Source: Bacteroidaceae bacterium (GTDB taxonomy: Bacteria; Bacteroidota; Bacteroidia; Bacteroidales; Bacteroidaceae). Taken from it: a DNA stretch of 60,820 nucleotides. Of this stretch, positions 8,880 through 16,240 are shown piece after piece; the stretch's first letter is position 1, and each line of letters opens with the position of its first letter. The DNA lies in NCBI GenBank assembly GCA_017509605.1, contig JAFWPH010000001.1:1-60820 (forward strand), written 5' to 3'. The translations under genes were made by a program, and so were the position numbers. The notes beneath the pieces were generated by a model. It had not been told where the DNA came from, did no database searches, and saw only the letters and a list, made by a program, of their open reading frames with translations.

Positions 8880-11314
8880 ATGTTGGCGATGCTCATGATG
8901 TCGGCGAATACGCCTGCTGCGGTGACGCTTGCTCCGGCACCGTAGCCTTGGATGAGCATGGGATATTCCTTGTAGCGCTCAGTGCTGAGCATGATGATGT
9001 TGTTGCTGCCCTCAAGGTCGAAGAACGGGTGGTGGCTGTCCACTTCCTGAAGCGACACGGATGCCTTGCCGTTCTCCAGCTTAGCGACGAACCGCCAGTG
9101 TTTGCCTTCTTCCTCAAGCTGCTTGCGGCGGGTCTCGAAATCATGGTCAAGTGCGGGCACTTTCTGCCAGAACTCATCGAGGCTGCCTTCGAAAATGTCA
9201 TCGGGTACAAAGAGATGCTTCTCCACATCGCTTTGGTTCACCTTATAGCCAGCCTCACGTGAGAGAATGACGAGTTTGCGGATCACGTCCTTGCCGCTGA
9301 GGTCAATGCGCGGGTCGGGCTCTGAATAACCATTCTCCTTGGCCAGTCGCACGGTCTCGCTGAACGGGATGTCGGCGGAGATGGTGTTGAAGATGTAGTT
9401 GAGTGTGCCGCTGAGCACTGCCTCGATCTTGAGTATCTTGTCGCCGCTGTTGATGAGGTCATTGATGGTGTTGATGATGGGAAGTCCCGCTCCCACATTG
9501 GTCTCGAACAGATATTTCACACCGCGTTTGCGAGCCGTGTGCTTGAGTTTGGCGTAGTTGTCGTAGTCCGACGATGCCGCTATCTTGTTGGCCGCCACAA
9601 CTGAGATGTTGTGCTCGAAAAAGTCGTTGTAGATGCTGGCCACCTCAGGACTGGCGGTACAATCGACGAACACGGAGTTGAAGATGTTCATGCCGATGAC
9701 TTCCTCCTTGAGACGTTTGATGTTGCTGGGCAGGCTTTCCTTCAAACGGGTTTTATATCCCTTCAATTCCAGCCCGTCACGGTTGAACATGGCGTTGTGG
9801 CCGCTTGCGATGCCCACGACATTGAGCTTGAGACCGCGCTCCTTCATCAGTCTTTCCCTTTGAGAGTCAATCTGTTGTATAAGGCTGTTGCCCACTGTTC
9901 CAACGCCGCAAATGAAGAGATTGAGCACTTGGTATTCTGAAAGGAAGAAACTGTCGTGGATGACATTGAGGGTTTTCCTCAACGACTTGCTTTCCACCAC
10001 AAAGGAGATGTTGGTCTCGGAGGCGCCCTGAGCACAAGCGATCACACTGATACCGTTACGGCCTAAGGTTCCGAAAAGCTTGCCTGCGATACCGGGGGTG
10101 TGCTTCATGTTCTCACCCACCACAGCCACCGTGGCCAACTGACTCTCAAGTTGCATCTTGAACATGGCGCCCATCTCTATCTCCTTGGCGAACTCCTGGT
10201 TGAGCACTTCACATGCCAACTGGGCATCCTCGTTTCTCACACCGATAGAGGTGCTGTTCTCTGAAGAGGCCTGGCTCACCATGAACACACTGATTCCGCT
10301 ATCGGCAAGGGTGGTGAAGATGCGGCGGTTCACACCGATCACACCGACCATGGAAAGACCCGAGACGGTGATGAGACTGGTGTCGTTGATGGAGGAGATG
10401 CCTTTGATGGCTTGGGTCGAGTTGTCTGTGTCCTTCTCTATGATTGTCCCCTTGGCCTCGGGGTTGAACGTGTTCTTGATGAGGATAGGGATATTCTTCT
10501 GGCATACGGGATAGATGGTGGGAGGATAGACCACTTTCGCACCGAAATTGCAAAGCTCCATGGCCTCCACATAACTCAGTTTGTTGATGGTGTAAGCGGT
10601 GTTGATGACCCTTGGGTCAGCAGTCATGAAACCATCCACATCTGTCCAGATCTCCAGCACCTTCGCATCAAGGATGGCTGCCAGTATGCTGGCTGTGTAG
10701 TCCGATCCGCCACGGCCGAGATTGGTGGTCTCGCCGCTTTCAGCATCGGTGGAGATGAAGCCGGGCACAAGAGCCACAGACTCGTGCAAACCGAATTCAG
10801 CGAAGGCCTCTTTCACGAGTTGTGTGGTGAGCTCGGTGTCGAGCAGGTTCTTGTTCTGCTTACTGGTGGTCTTGATGAACTCCCTTGCGTCATACCATTT
10901 GGCGTTATTGATGAGAGTGGCGCAGATTTTCGATGAGATGCGCTCTCCATAGCTGACGATGGCATTGGAGGTCTTGGGCGAGAGGTCGCGTATGAGATAG
11001 ACACCCTGAAAAATGCTCTTCAGCTCATTGAGCAGTTTGTCCACACTTTCCAGCAGCCGTTCACGCTGTCCGCCGTTGGTGATGACTTCGCGGATCATCT
11101 TGTGATGACGTTCCACCATCTCGTCGTACGACTGCAGGTACGACAGATCGCCCTGCTGGGCCATTTTCGATGTGTTGATGAGTTTGTCTGTGATGCCGCC
11201 AAGGGCTGATACTACGACAATGACGGGCTCGTTTTGTGCCTCCACGATTTTCTTCACGTTGAGGATACTTTCAGCCGATCCCACGGAGGTGCCTCCGAAT
11301 TTCAGTACTTTCAT
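8876..11314 (-). CDS. thrA: Bifunctional aspartokinase/homoserine dehydrogenase
   Basis: An 812-residue fusion enzyme carrying the first and third steps from aspartate to homoserine. The N-terminal aspartokinase starts MKVLKFGGTSVGS (ATP/aspartate site). A regulatory ACT region follows, roughly residues 310-455, containing SSINDTSLITVSG and FGTLGRNGISV. The C-terminal homoserine dehydrogenase begins with the NAD(P) motif ICGVGTVGNSL (about 466-476) and includes SGTLNYIFNTI. Domain order and length match ThrA/MetL-type fusions. It is the first gene of the threonine operon, 65 nt upstream of the proposed homoserine kinase, which is separated from it by a stem of a dispersed repeat. ACT domains in this family usually mediate feedback by threonine. 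Confidence 0.95.
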   Translation of the reverse strand: MKVLKFGGTSVGSAESILNVKKIVEAQNEPVIVVVSALGGITDKLINTSKMAQQGDLSYLQSYDEMVERHHKMIREVITNGGQRERLLESVDKLLNELKSIFQGVYLIRDLSPKTSNAIVSYGERISSKICATLINNAKWYDAREFIKTTSKQNKNLLDTELTTQLVKEAFAEFGLHESVALVPGFISTDAESGETTNLGRGGSDYTASILAAILDAKVLEIWTDVDGFMTADPRVINTAYTINKLSYVEAMELCNFGAKVVYPPTIYPVCQKNIPILIKNTFNPEAKGTIIEKDTDNSTQAIKGISSINDTSLITVSGLSMVGVIGVNRRIFTTLADSGISVFMVSQASSENSTSIGVRNEDAQLACEVLNQEFAKEIEMGAMFKMQLESQLATVAVVGENMKHTPGIAGKLFGTLGRNGISVIACAQGASETNISFVVESKSLRKTLNVIHDSFFLSEYQVLNLFICGVGTVGNSLIQQIDSQRERLMKERGLKLNVVGIASGHNAMFNRDGLELKGYKTRLKESLPSNIKRLKEEVIGMNIFNSVFVDCTASPEVASIYNDFFEHNISVVAANKIAASSDYDNYAKLKHTARKRGVKYLFETNVGAGLPIINTINDLINSGDKILKIEAVLSGTLNYIFNTISADIPFSETVRLAKENGYSEPDPRIDLSGKDVIRKLVILSREAGYKVNQSDVEKHLFVPDDIFEGSLDEFWQKVPALDHDFETRRKQLEEEGKHWRFVAKLENGKASVSLQEVDSHHPFFDLEGSNNIIMLSTERYKEYPMLIQGYGAGASVTAAGVFADIMSIANI

Positions 11315-11345
11315 TATGCTGTTTAGTTATTATTTTTGTGTTTGT

Positions 11346-11381
11346 AGGTTTCAAACGGTGACACCGTTTTGCTTGTAACCT
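11346..11381 (-). promoter_or_regulatory. Hairpin/palindrome at the transcription start of thrA
   Basis: AAACGGTG (11353-11360) and CACCGTTT (11362-11369) form a perfect 8-bp palindrome around one base, with a second 5-bp arm outside it (11346-11350 with 11377-11381). It overlaps the expected start site of the thrA promoter, so it could be a repressor operator or a 5'-end RNA hairpin. No run of threonine codons was found, so a classic leader-peptide attenuator is not supported. Confidence 0.55.
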
Positions 11382-11382
11382 G

Positions 11383-11413
11383 CAAAATTACGCTTTTTCG
11401 CCCACTTTTCAAA
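11383..11413 (-). promoter_or_regulatory. Bacteroidota promoter of the thrA operon
   Basis: On the minus strand TTTG (11413-11410) is followed after exactly 19 nt by TAATTTTG (11390-11383), a full match to the Bacteroidota primary-sigma consensus TTTG-N19-TAnnTTTG. Transcription should start near 11376. Confidence 0.82.
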
Positions 11414-11583
11414 CCAAATTGAAAGAAAAGCACTTGCAGAACTGCAAAATCAATCGTTTGCGCACACAAATTATCTTTTTTATCCTTCAATGTTTTTCAG
11501 TGATCATCATTTCAACTCTATATGGAACAATGTGGCTGATGACCACTGAAACAGGATTTATATGTTTAAAAAGTTTAAATTAC

Positions 11584-11614
11584 TTGACATCGGCGTTAGA
11601 ATGTTGTAATTTTG
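11584..11614 (+). promoter_or_regulatory. Bacteroidota promoter of the ftsX-folK operon
   Basis: TTG at 11584-11586 precedes TAATTTTG (11607-11614) by 20 nt. The start would lie about 22 nt before the ftsX ATG, giving a short leader. Confidence 0.7.
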
Positions 11615-11642
11615 CATGAAATTAGGTTTATTATAGCTTGTA

Positions 11643-12518
11643 ATGTCTAAGAAATCCAACGCACCTGGTATTTTCAATACCCAATTCATTACTTCTTGCT
11701 TGAGCATTAGTCTGGTGCTTATACTGTTGGGCACCGTCATCTTCTTTGTCTTCACAGCAAGGAACCTGTCCGACTACATGAGGGAGAACATCAACATCAG
11801 CCTGCTCCTCGACGACAAGATGAGCGAGAAGGCCATCGATGCATTCAAGGCTGAGTTAGAGGCCCGACCTTATGTGAAGTCTTTGGAGTACATATCCAAG
11901 GAACAGGGACTTGAGACGGTCAAAGCTGAGATGGGCGCTGACCCCTCCGAGTTTCTCGGATTCAATCCCATCACAGCTTCGTTCGAGGTGAAACTCAAGT
12001 CGGAATACGCCAACAACGACAGCATCCAACGCATTCTCGACGAGATGAAGATGACCAACAATGTGGTGGATGTGCTCTATCAAAAGGATCTCATCAACTC
12101 GGTGAACAACAACATCAAGAAGATCAGTTTCATCATGCTGATCATAGCCGCCTTGTTCACCTATATCTCCTTCGCGCTGATCAACAACACTGTGAGGTTA
12201 TCGATTTTCTCACAACGCTTTGATATCAACACCATGAAATTGGTGGGCGCCAGTTGGTGGTTCATACGCAAGCCGTTTCTTAAGCGGGGATTGCTGGTGG
12301 GACTCATTTCTGCCACAATAGCCACTGCATTCCTGTTTTTCGGCATCAGGTTCCTCAAAGAGCAAGAGCCTCAATTCGGTGCGATCATCTCCAACGAGGT
12401 GATGGCCGTGGTGGCGCTCTGTGTCTATGCTTTCGGCTTAATCATCACGTTCTGCTGTATCTATTTCTCGCTCAACAAGTTCCTGAAAATGAGCAGCAAC
12501 ACCCTTTATCATATCTGA
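11643..12518 (+). CDS. ftsX: Cell division ABC-transporter-like permease FtsX
   Basis: A 291-residue inner-membrane protein that works with the ATPase FtsE to activate peptidoglycan hydrolases at the septum. The architecture is typical: one TM at about 20-42, an extracytoplasmic domain of ~110 residues (with the SLEYISKEQGLE region), then three TMs at about 160-182, 212-236 and 253-278. It is the first gene of a tight operon with DUF3098, uppP, truB, queA and folK. ftsE is not adjacent, which is usual in Bacteroidota. Confidence 0.9.
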   Translation: MSKKSNAPGIFNTQFITSCLSISLVLILLGTVIFFVFTARNLSDYMRENINISLLLDDKMSEKAIDAFKAELEARPYVKSLEYISKEQGLETVKAEMGADPSEFLGFNPITASFEVKLKSEYANNDSIQRILDEMKMTNNVVDVLYQKDLINSVNNNIKKISFIMLIIAALFTYISFALINNTVRLSIFSQRFDINTMKLVGASWWFIRKPFLKRGLLVGLISATIATAFLFFGIRFLKEQEPQFGAIISNEVMAVVALCVYAFGLIITFCCIYFSLNKFLKMSSNTLYHI

Positions 12519-12579
12519 GGCATTGTCTTCAGCAGAAGGATTTGAATCAAGGTATAAAATTCTAAATTATCATACATCA

Positions 12580-12825
12580 ATGGACAAACGCAATTACGCA
12601 TTCGGGAAGATCAACTACATACTTCTCGTCGTAGGAATACTCATTGTAGTGACTGGATTATTCATCATGGCAGGCGATGGCACCACGGAGGCGGCTTTCA
12701 ATCCCGATATTTTCAGCAGCAGAAGGATTGACGTGGCACCCATGGTTTGTCTGGCGGGATTTGTGTTCATCGTCTTCGGTATCCTCTTTCCGAACCGAGA
12801 CACGAAAAAAGACGTTGAGGAATAA
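12580..12825 (+). CDS. DUF3098 family small membrane protein
   Basis: An 81-residue protein with two hydrophobic helices (about 10-32 and 50-70), starting MDKRNYAFGKINYILL. The pattern and its place between ftsX and uppP match DUF3098, a Bacteroidota family of unknown function. A start at 12523 would add 19 residues unlike the family, so I take the internal ATG. Its position suggests a link to the cell envelope or division, but nothing in the sequence gives a mechanism. Confidence 0.82.
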   Translation: MDKRNYAFGKINYILLVVGILIVVTGLFIMAGDGTTEAAFNPDIFSSRRIDVAPMVCLAGFVFIVFGILFPNRDTKKDVEE

Positions 12826-12902
12826 ACACTGAGGAAGGATAGAACACCATCGTTCTCGCTAAAGACCAAGGTCTTCATTTGCCGTCATAAACAGTATTCA
12901 TC

Positions 12903-13772
12903 ATGCAAGACTTATCAACATTAGAAACCATTATTATCGCCATTGTGGAGGGACTGACAGAGTTCCTGCCCGTGTCGTCCACTGGCCACATGATCATCAC
13001 CCAGAAACTGCTGGGAGTGGAAGAGGGCAATCCCTTTATCCACGCTTTCACGTTCATTATCCAGTTTGGCGCTATCCTCTCGGTAGTGTGCCTCTATTGG
13101 AAACGGTTTTTCCGAATCGACCACACACCTGCGCCAGAGGGAGCGTCAGCTTTCGGTCGTCTAAAACATAAGTTCAGTTTCTACTGGCTGCTCTTTGTCG
13201 GTGTGGTTCCCGCTATCGTCATCGGTCTTGCCGCCAAGAAGTCGGGGTTGCTCGACTGGTTGCTCGACAGTGTGTGGGTAGTGGCCATCATGCTGGTAGT
13301 GGGAGGCGTGTTCATGCTCTTCTGCGACCGCTTGTTTGAGAACAAGATGAAGGAGAAGAACGATGTCACGGAGCGTCGTGCGTTCAATATCGGCCTTTTC
13401 CAATGCATTTCCGTCATTCCTGGTGTATCACGTTCCATGGCCACCATTGTGGGAGGCATGGCACAGGGACTGACCCGCAAGCGGGCAGCCGAGTTCTCGT
13501 TCTTCCTCGCAGTGCCCACTATGGCTGGCGCCACACTGCTCGACCTTGTGGATTTGATGAAGGAAGACGGTGCCTGGGCCACTTCTGGCAATATCGCGAT
13601 GCTGGTGCTGGGCTGTGTGATTGCCTTTATCGTGGCGTTGCTCGCCATGAAGTGGTTTGTCGGATTTGTGTCGAAATATGGATTCAAAGCCTTCGGTGTC
13701 TATCGTATCATCGTCGGCGCAATCATACTGGTGATGCTGCTTTGTGGACAGTCACTGGTAATGGTGGACTAA
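12903..13772 (+). CDS. uppP: Undecaprenyl-diphosphate phosphatase
   Basis: A 289-residue polytopic membrane enzyme that dephosphorylates undecaprenyl pyrophosphate to recycle the lipid carrier of peptidoglycan and other glycans. Both signature regions are present: EGLTEFLPVSSTGH (residues 16-29, holding the E-x3-E and His residues) and PGVSRSMATI (about 172-181, with the catalytic Arg region). Length and hydrophobic profile are normal for the BacA/UppP family. Its stop is 4 nt before truB, showing tight coupling. Confidence 0.94.
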   Translation: MQDLSTLETIIIAIVEGLTEFLPVSSTGHMIITQKLLGVEEGNPFIHAFTFIIQFGAILSVVCLYWKRFFRIDHTPAPEGASAFGRLKHKFSFYWLLFVGVVPAIVIGLAAKKSGLLDWLLDSVWVVAIMLVVGGVFMLFCDRLFENKMKEKNDVTERRAFNIGLFQCISVIPGVSRSMATIVGGMAQGLTRKRAAEFSFFLAVPTMAGATLLDLVDLMKEDGAWATSGNIAMLVLGCVIAFIVALLAMKWFVGFVSKYGFKAFGVYRIIVGAIILVMLLCGQSLVMVD

Positions 13773-13776
13773 CTAC

Positions 13777-14556
13777 ATGGACTTCGAGACTGGAGAGGTG
13801 ATTTGTTTCGACAAGCCTTACGGCTGGACATCATTTGATGTGGTGGCCCGTGTTCGTGGCATTGTACGTCGTCATCTCGGGGTGAGGAAAATCAAGGTAG
13901 GACATGCCGGCACACTCGACCCCCTTGCTACAGGAGTCCTCATTGTCTGCACCGGCAAGGCGACCAAGACCATCGACACGCTGCAGGCTGAGACCAAAGA
14001 GTATGTGGCTACCCTCAAGTTGGGCGCCACTACCCCATCGTTCGACAAGGAGACGGCGGAAGACGCCACCTACCCTACCGGCCACATCACGCTGGAAAGG
14101 GTACAGGAAGTGTTGAAGTCGTTTGTCGGAACCATCAGTCAGGTCCCGCCTGCCTACTCTGCCCTCAAGGTGGATGGCGAGAGAGCCTACAAAATGGCAC
14201 GGAAGGGAGAAGAGGTGACGCTCAAACCTAAGACACTTGTCATCGACGAGATAGAACTGCTCCATTTCGGAAGGAACAAGGATATGGACTGTCCTCAGAA
14301 TCCTGAACAGGCTGAGCTGTCAGAAAAGTCTGAACTGCCAGACGACCTTCTGCTGACGATTCGGGTGGTTTGCAGTAAAGGCACCTACATCCGTGCGTTG
14401 GCTCGCGACATTGGCCAAGCACTTGGAAGCGGCGCCTATCTCACCGACCTGCGCCGCACACGTATTGGCAACCACAGCATTGCGGATTGCATCACGGTAG
14501 AGGCGTTCGAGAAAATGGTGGATAACATACAATTCTCAGAATCCGAGAATTCTTGA
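13777..14556 (+). CDS. truB: tRNA pseudouridine(55) synthase TruB
   Basis: A 259-residue enzyme making pseudouridine 55 in the T-loop of tRNAs. The catalytic Asp lies in GHAGTLDPLATGVL (Asp near residue 48), and YKMARKGEEV and KGTYIRALARDIG are further family motifs. About 20 residues near 165-185 (DMDCPQNPEQAEL region) look like a species-specific insertion. It is a middle gene of the ftsX-folK operon. Confidence 0.93.
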   Translation: MDFETGEVICFDKPYGWTSFDVVARVRGIVRRHLGVRKIKVGHAGTLDPLATGVLIVCTGKATKTIDTLQAETKEYVATLKLGATTPSFDKETAEDATYPTGHITLERVQEVLKSFVGTISQVPPAYSALKVDGERAYKMARKGEEVTLKPKTLVIDEIELLHFGRNKDMDCPQNPEQAELSEKSELPDDLLLTIRVVCSKGTYIRALARDIGQALGSGAYLTDLRRTRIGNHSIADCITVEAFEKMVDNIQFSESENS

Positions 14557-14598
14557 TCATATCGATAATCACTGAACTAAACAGATAATAGTATCATT

Positions 14599-15768
14599 AT
14601 GAAATTATCAGAATTTGCTTTCAGCTACCCCCCTGAGAAGTCGGTCATTATTCCTAAAAACACTGATTGGGCTGATCACTTCATAAAAAGCGCACCTGAG
14701 AAAATCGCCCTTTACCCCAGAGGACGCCACTTCAATCCAGAGGAAGACGAAGCGGATGATTACCTCCGCGACACACGCGAGGACTCGAAAATGATGGTGG
14801 TCCACAAGCGGACAGGCGAAATTGAGGACAAAACCGTACGCGACATCCTGGATTACTTTGATGACAAGGACGTGTTCATTTTCAACGACACCAAGGTCTT
14901 CCCTGCCCGCCTCTATGGAACCAAAGAGAAGACCCAGGCTCAGATTGAGGTCTTTCTGCTTCGCGAGTTGAAAGAAGGTCTCCGCTATTGGGATGTGCTT
15001 GTTGACCCTGCCCGTAAGATACGCATAGGCAACAAACTCTATTTCGGTGAGGACGAGTCGATGGTGGCTGAGGTGATTGACAACACCACCTCGCGTGGAC
15101 GCACCTTGCGGTTCCTCTTCGATGGCACACATGAGGAGTTCAAACAAGCACTCTACAGCCTTGGCGAAGCACCTATCCCCGACGATGTGAGAGCGAGAAG
15201 AAAGGCTGACGCCAACGACATGGAGCGTTTCCAAACCATCTTCGCCCGTCATGAGGGAGCGGTCACCGCACCCACTGCCGGACTGCATTTCTCCAAGCAA
15301 TTGATGAAGCGGATGGAAATCAAGGGCATAGAATCGGCTTTCATCACATTGCACTGCGGACTTGGCAATTTCCGGAGAATAGACGTGGAAGACCTGACGA
15401 AACACAAGACCGATGGCGAACAGATGTTTGTCACCAAAGAAGCTTGCGACATCGTCAACAGAGCCAAGGACACAAGCCACAAGGTGTGTGTGGTTGGTAC
15501 CACTACCATGAGGGCTGTGGAAACTGCTGCCAGCACATACGGACACCTCAAGGAATTCGAGGGATGGACCAACAAGTTCATCTTCCCACCATACGAGTTC
15601 TCCATCGCTGACGCCATGCTGTCCAACTTCCAACTGCCAGTGACTGTCATGCAGATGATGCAGTGCGCTTTCGGTGGCTACGAACTTGTGATGCGTGCAT
15701 ACGACCATGCCCTGAAGAGTGACTATCTCTTTGGAACATACGGCGACGCCATGCTGCTGATTGACTGA
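14599..15768 (+). CDS. queA: S-adenosylmethionine:tRNA ribosyltransferase-isomerase QueA
   Basis: A 389-residue enzyme that transfers the ribosyl part of SAM to preQ1 in tRNA, forming epoxyqueuosine. Recognisable segments are FIFNDTKVFPARLYG, APTAGLHFSKQLM and VGTTTMRAVETA. It is longer than the ~350 residues usual for the family because of an extra charged stretch near residues 18-55. Its stop overlaps the folK start in TGATG, so the two are translationally coupled. Confidence 0.93.
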   Translation: MKLSEFAFSYPPEKSVIIPKNTDWADHFIKSAPEKIALYPRGRHFNPEEDEADDYLRDTREDSKMMVVHKRTGEIEDKTVRDILDYFDDKDVFIFNDTKVFPARLYGTKEKTQAQIEVFLLRELKEGLRYWDVLVDPARKIRIGNKLYFGEDESMVAEVIDNTTSRGRTLRFLFDGTHEEFKQALYSLGEAPIPDDVRARRKADANDMERFQTIFARHEGAVTAPTAGLHFSKQLMKRMEIKGIESAFITLHCGLGNFRRIDVEDLTKHKTDGEQMFVTKEACDIVNRAKDTSHKVCVVGTTTMRAVETAASTYGHLKEFEGWTNKFIFPPYEFSIADAMLSNFQLPVTVMQMMQCAFGGYELVMRAYDHALKSDYLFGTYGDAMLLID

Positions 15769-16232
15769 TGATTGTCTTTCTTGGCCTCGGTACGAATCTT
15801 GGATCGAAAGAGGACAATCTCTCACGAGCCATAGAAGAAATACAGAGGCGGATTGGGCCAGTTAAGGCCCAATCCGCTTTTGTGAAGACCTCTCCGTGGG
15901 GCTTCGAGTCTGACAATGCATTTCTCAATGCCGTGGTGGCTGTTGACACCAGTCTTGAACCTTTCGCGCTGCTCGACACCACCCAGGCGATAGAACGCTT
16001 GATGGGACGGAAACACAAGTCTGTGGATGGTGAATACCACGACAGGGTGATAGATATTGACATCTTGGTTTATGGCGACTCTTACATCAACACTCCGCGA
16101 CTGACTGTCCCGCATCCTCTTTTGTCAAAGCGATTGTTTGTACTCGAGCCACTCGCTGAGATTGCTCCAACGCTCAGACCTCCACACTGCGGATTCACTG
16201 TGGAGGAAATGATAAAACAACTAACCAATTGA
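15768..16232 (+). CDS. folK: 2-amino-4-hydroxy-6-hydroxymethyldihydropteridine pyrophosphokinase
   Basis: A 154-residue HPPK enzyme of folate synthesis that moves pyrophosphate from ATP to the pterin. It opens with FLGLGTNLGSKEDNL, and carries GRKHKSVDGEYHDRVIDIDI (the ATP/Mg region with the paired Asp) and TVPHPLLSKRLFVLEPL. The ATG shares one base with the queA stop. It is the last housekeeping gene before the GH115 gene. Confidence 0.93.
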   Translation: MIVFLGLGTNLGSKEDNLSRAIEEIQRRIGPVKAQSAFVKTSPWGFESDNAFLNAVVAVDTSLEPFALLDTTQAIERLMGRKHKSVDGEYHDRVIDIDILVYGDSYINTPRLTVPHPLLSKRLFVLEPLAEIAPTLRPPHCGFTVEEMIKQLTN

Positions 16233-16240
16233 ACCCGACT

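Larger units (their letters stand above)
11315..11642 (+). other. Divergent thrA/ftsX intergenic region
   Basis: A 328-base AT-rich control region with the thrA promoter and hairpin at one end and the ftsX promoter at the other. Short frames between 11419 and 11619 resemble no protein and overlap these signals, so I see no gene here. Confidence 0.75.

Noticed and set aside
11315..11345. Possible threonine leader peptide for thrA attenuation
   Set aside because: No short frame with a run of Thr or Ile codons was found and the hairpin has no T-tail before thrA.
14608..15825. 405-codon frame antisense to queA
   Set aside because: Antisense shadow; queA has all family motifs and tight operon spacing with folK.
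16229..16240. TTG start for GH115 overlapping folK
   Set aside because: The ATG at 16241 begins the signal peptide directly; the four extra residues add nothing typical of the family.
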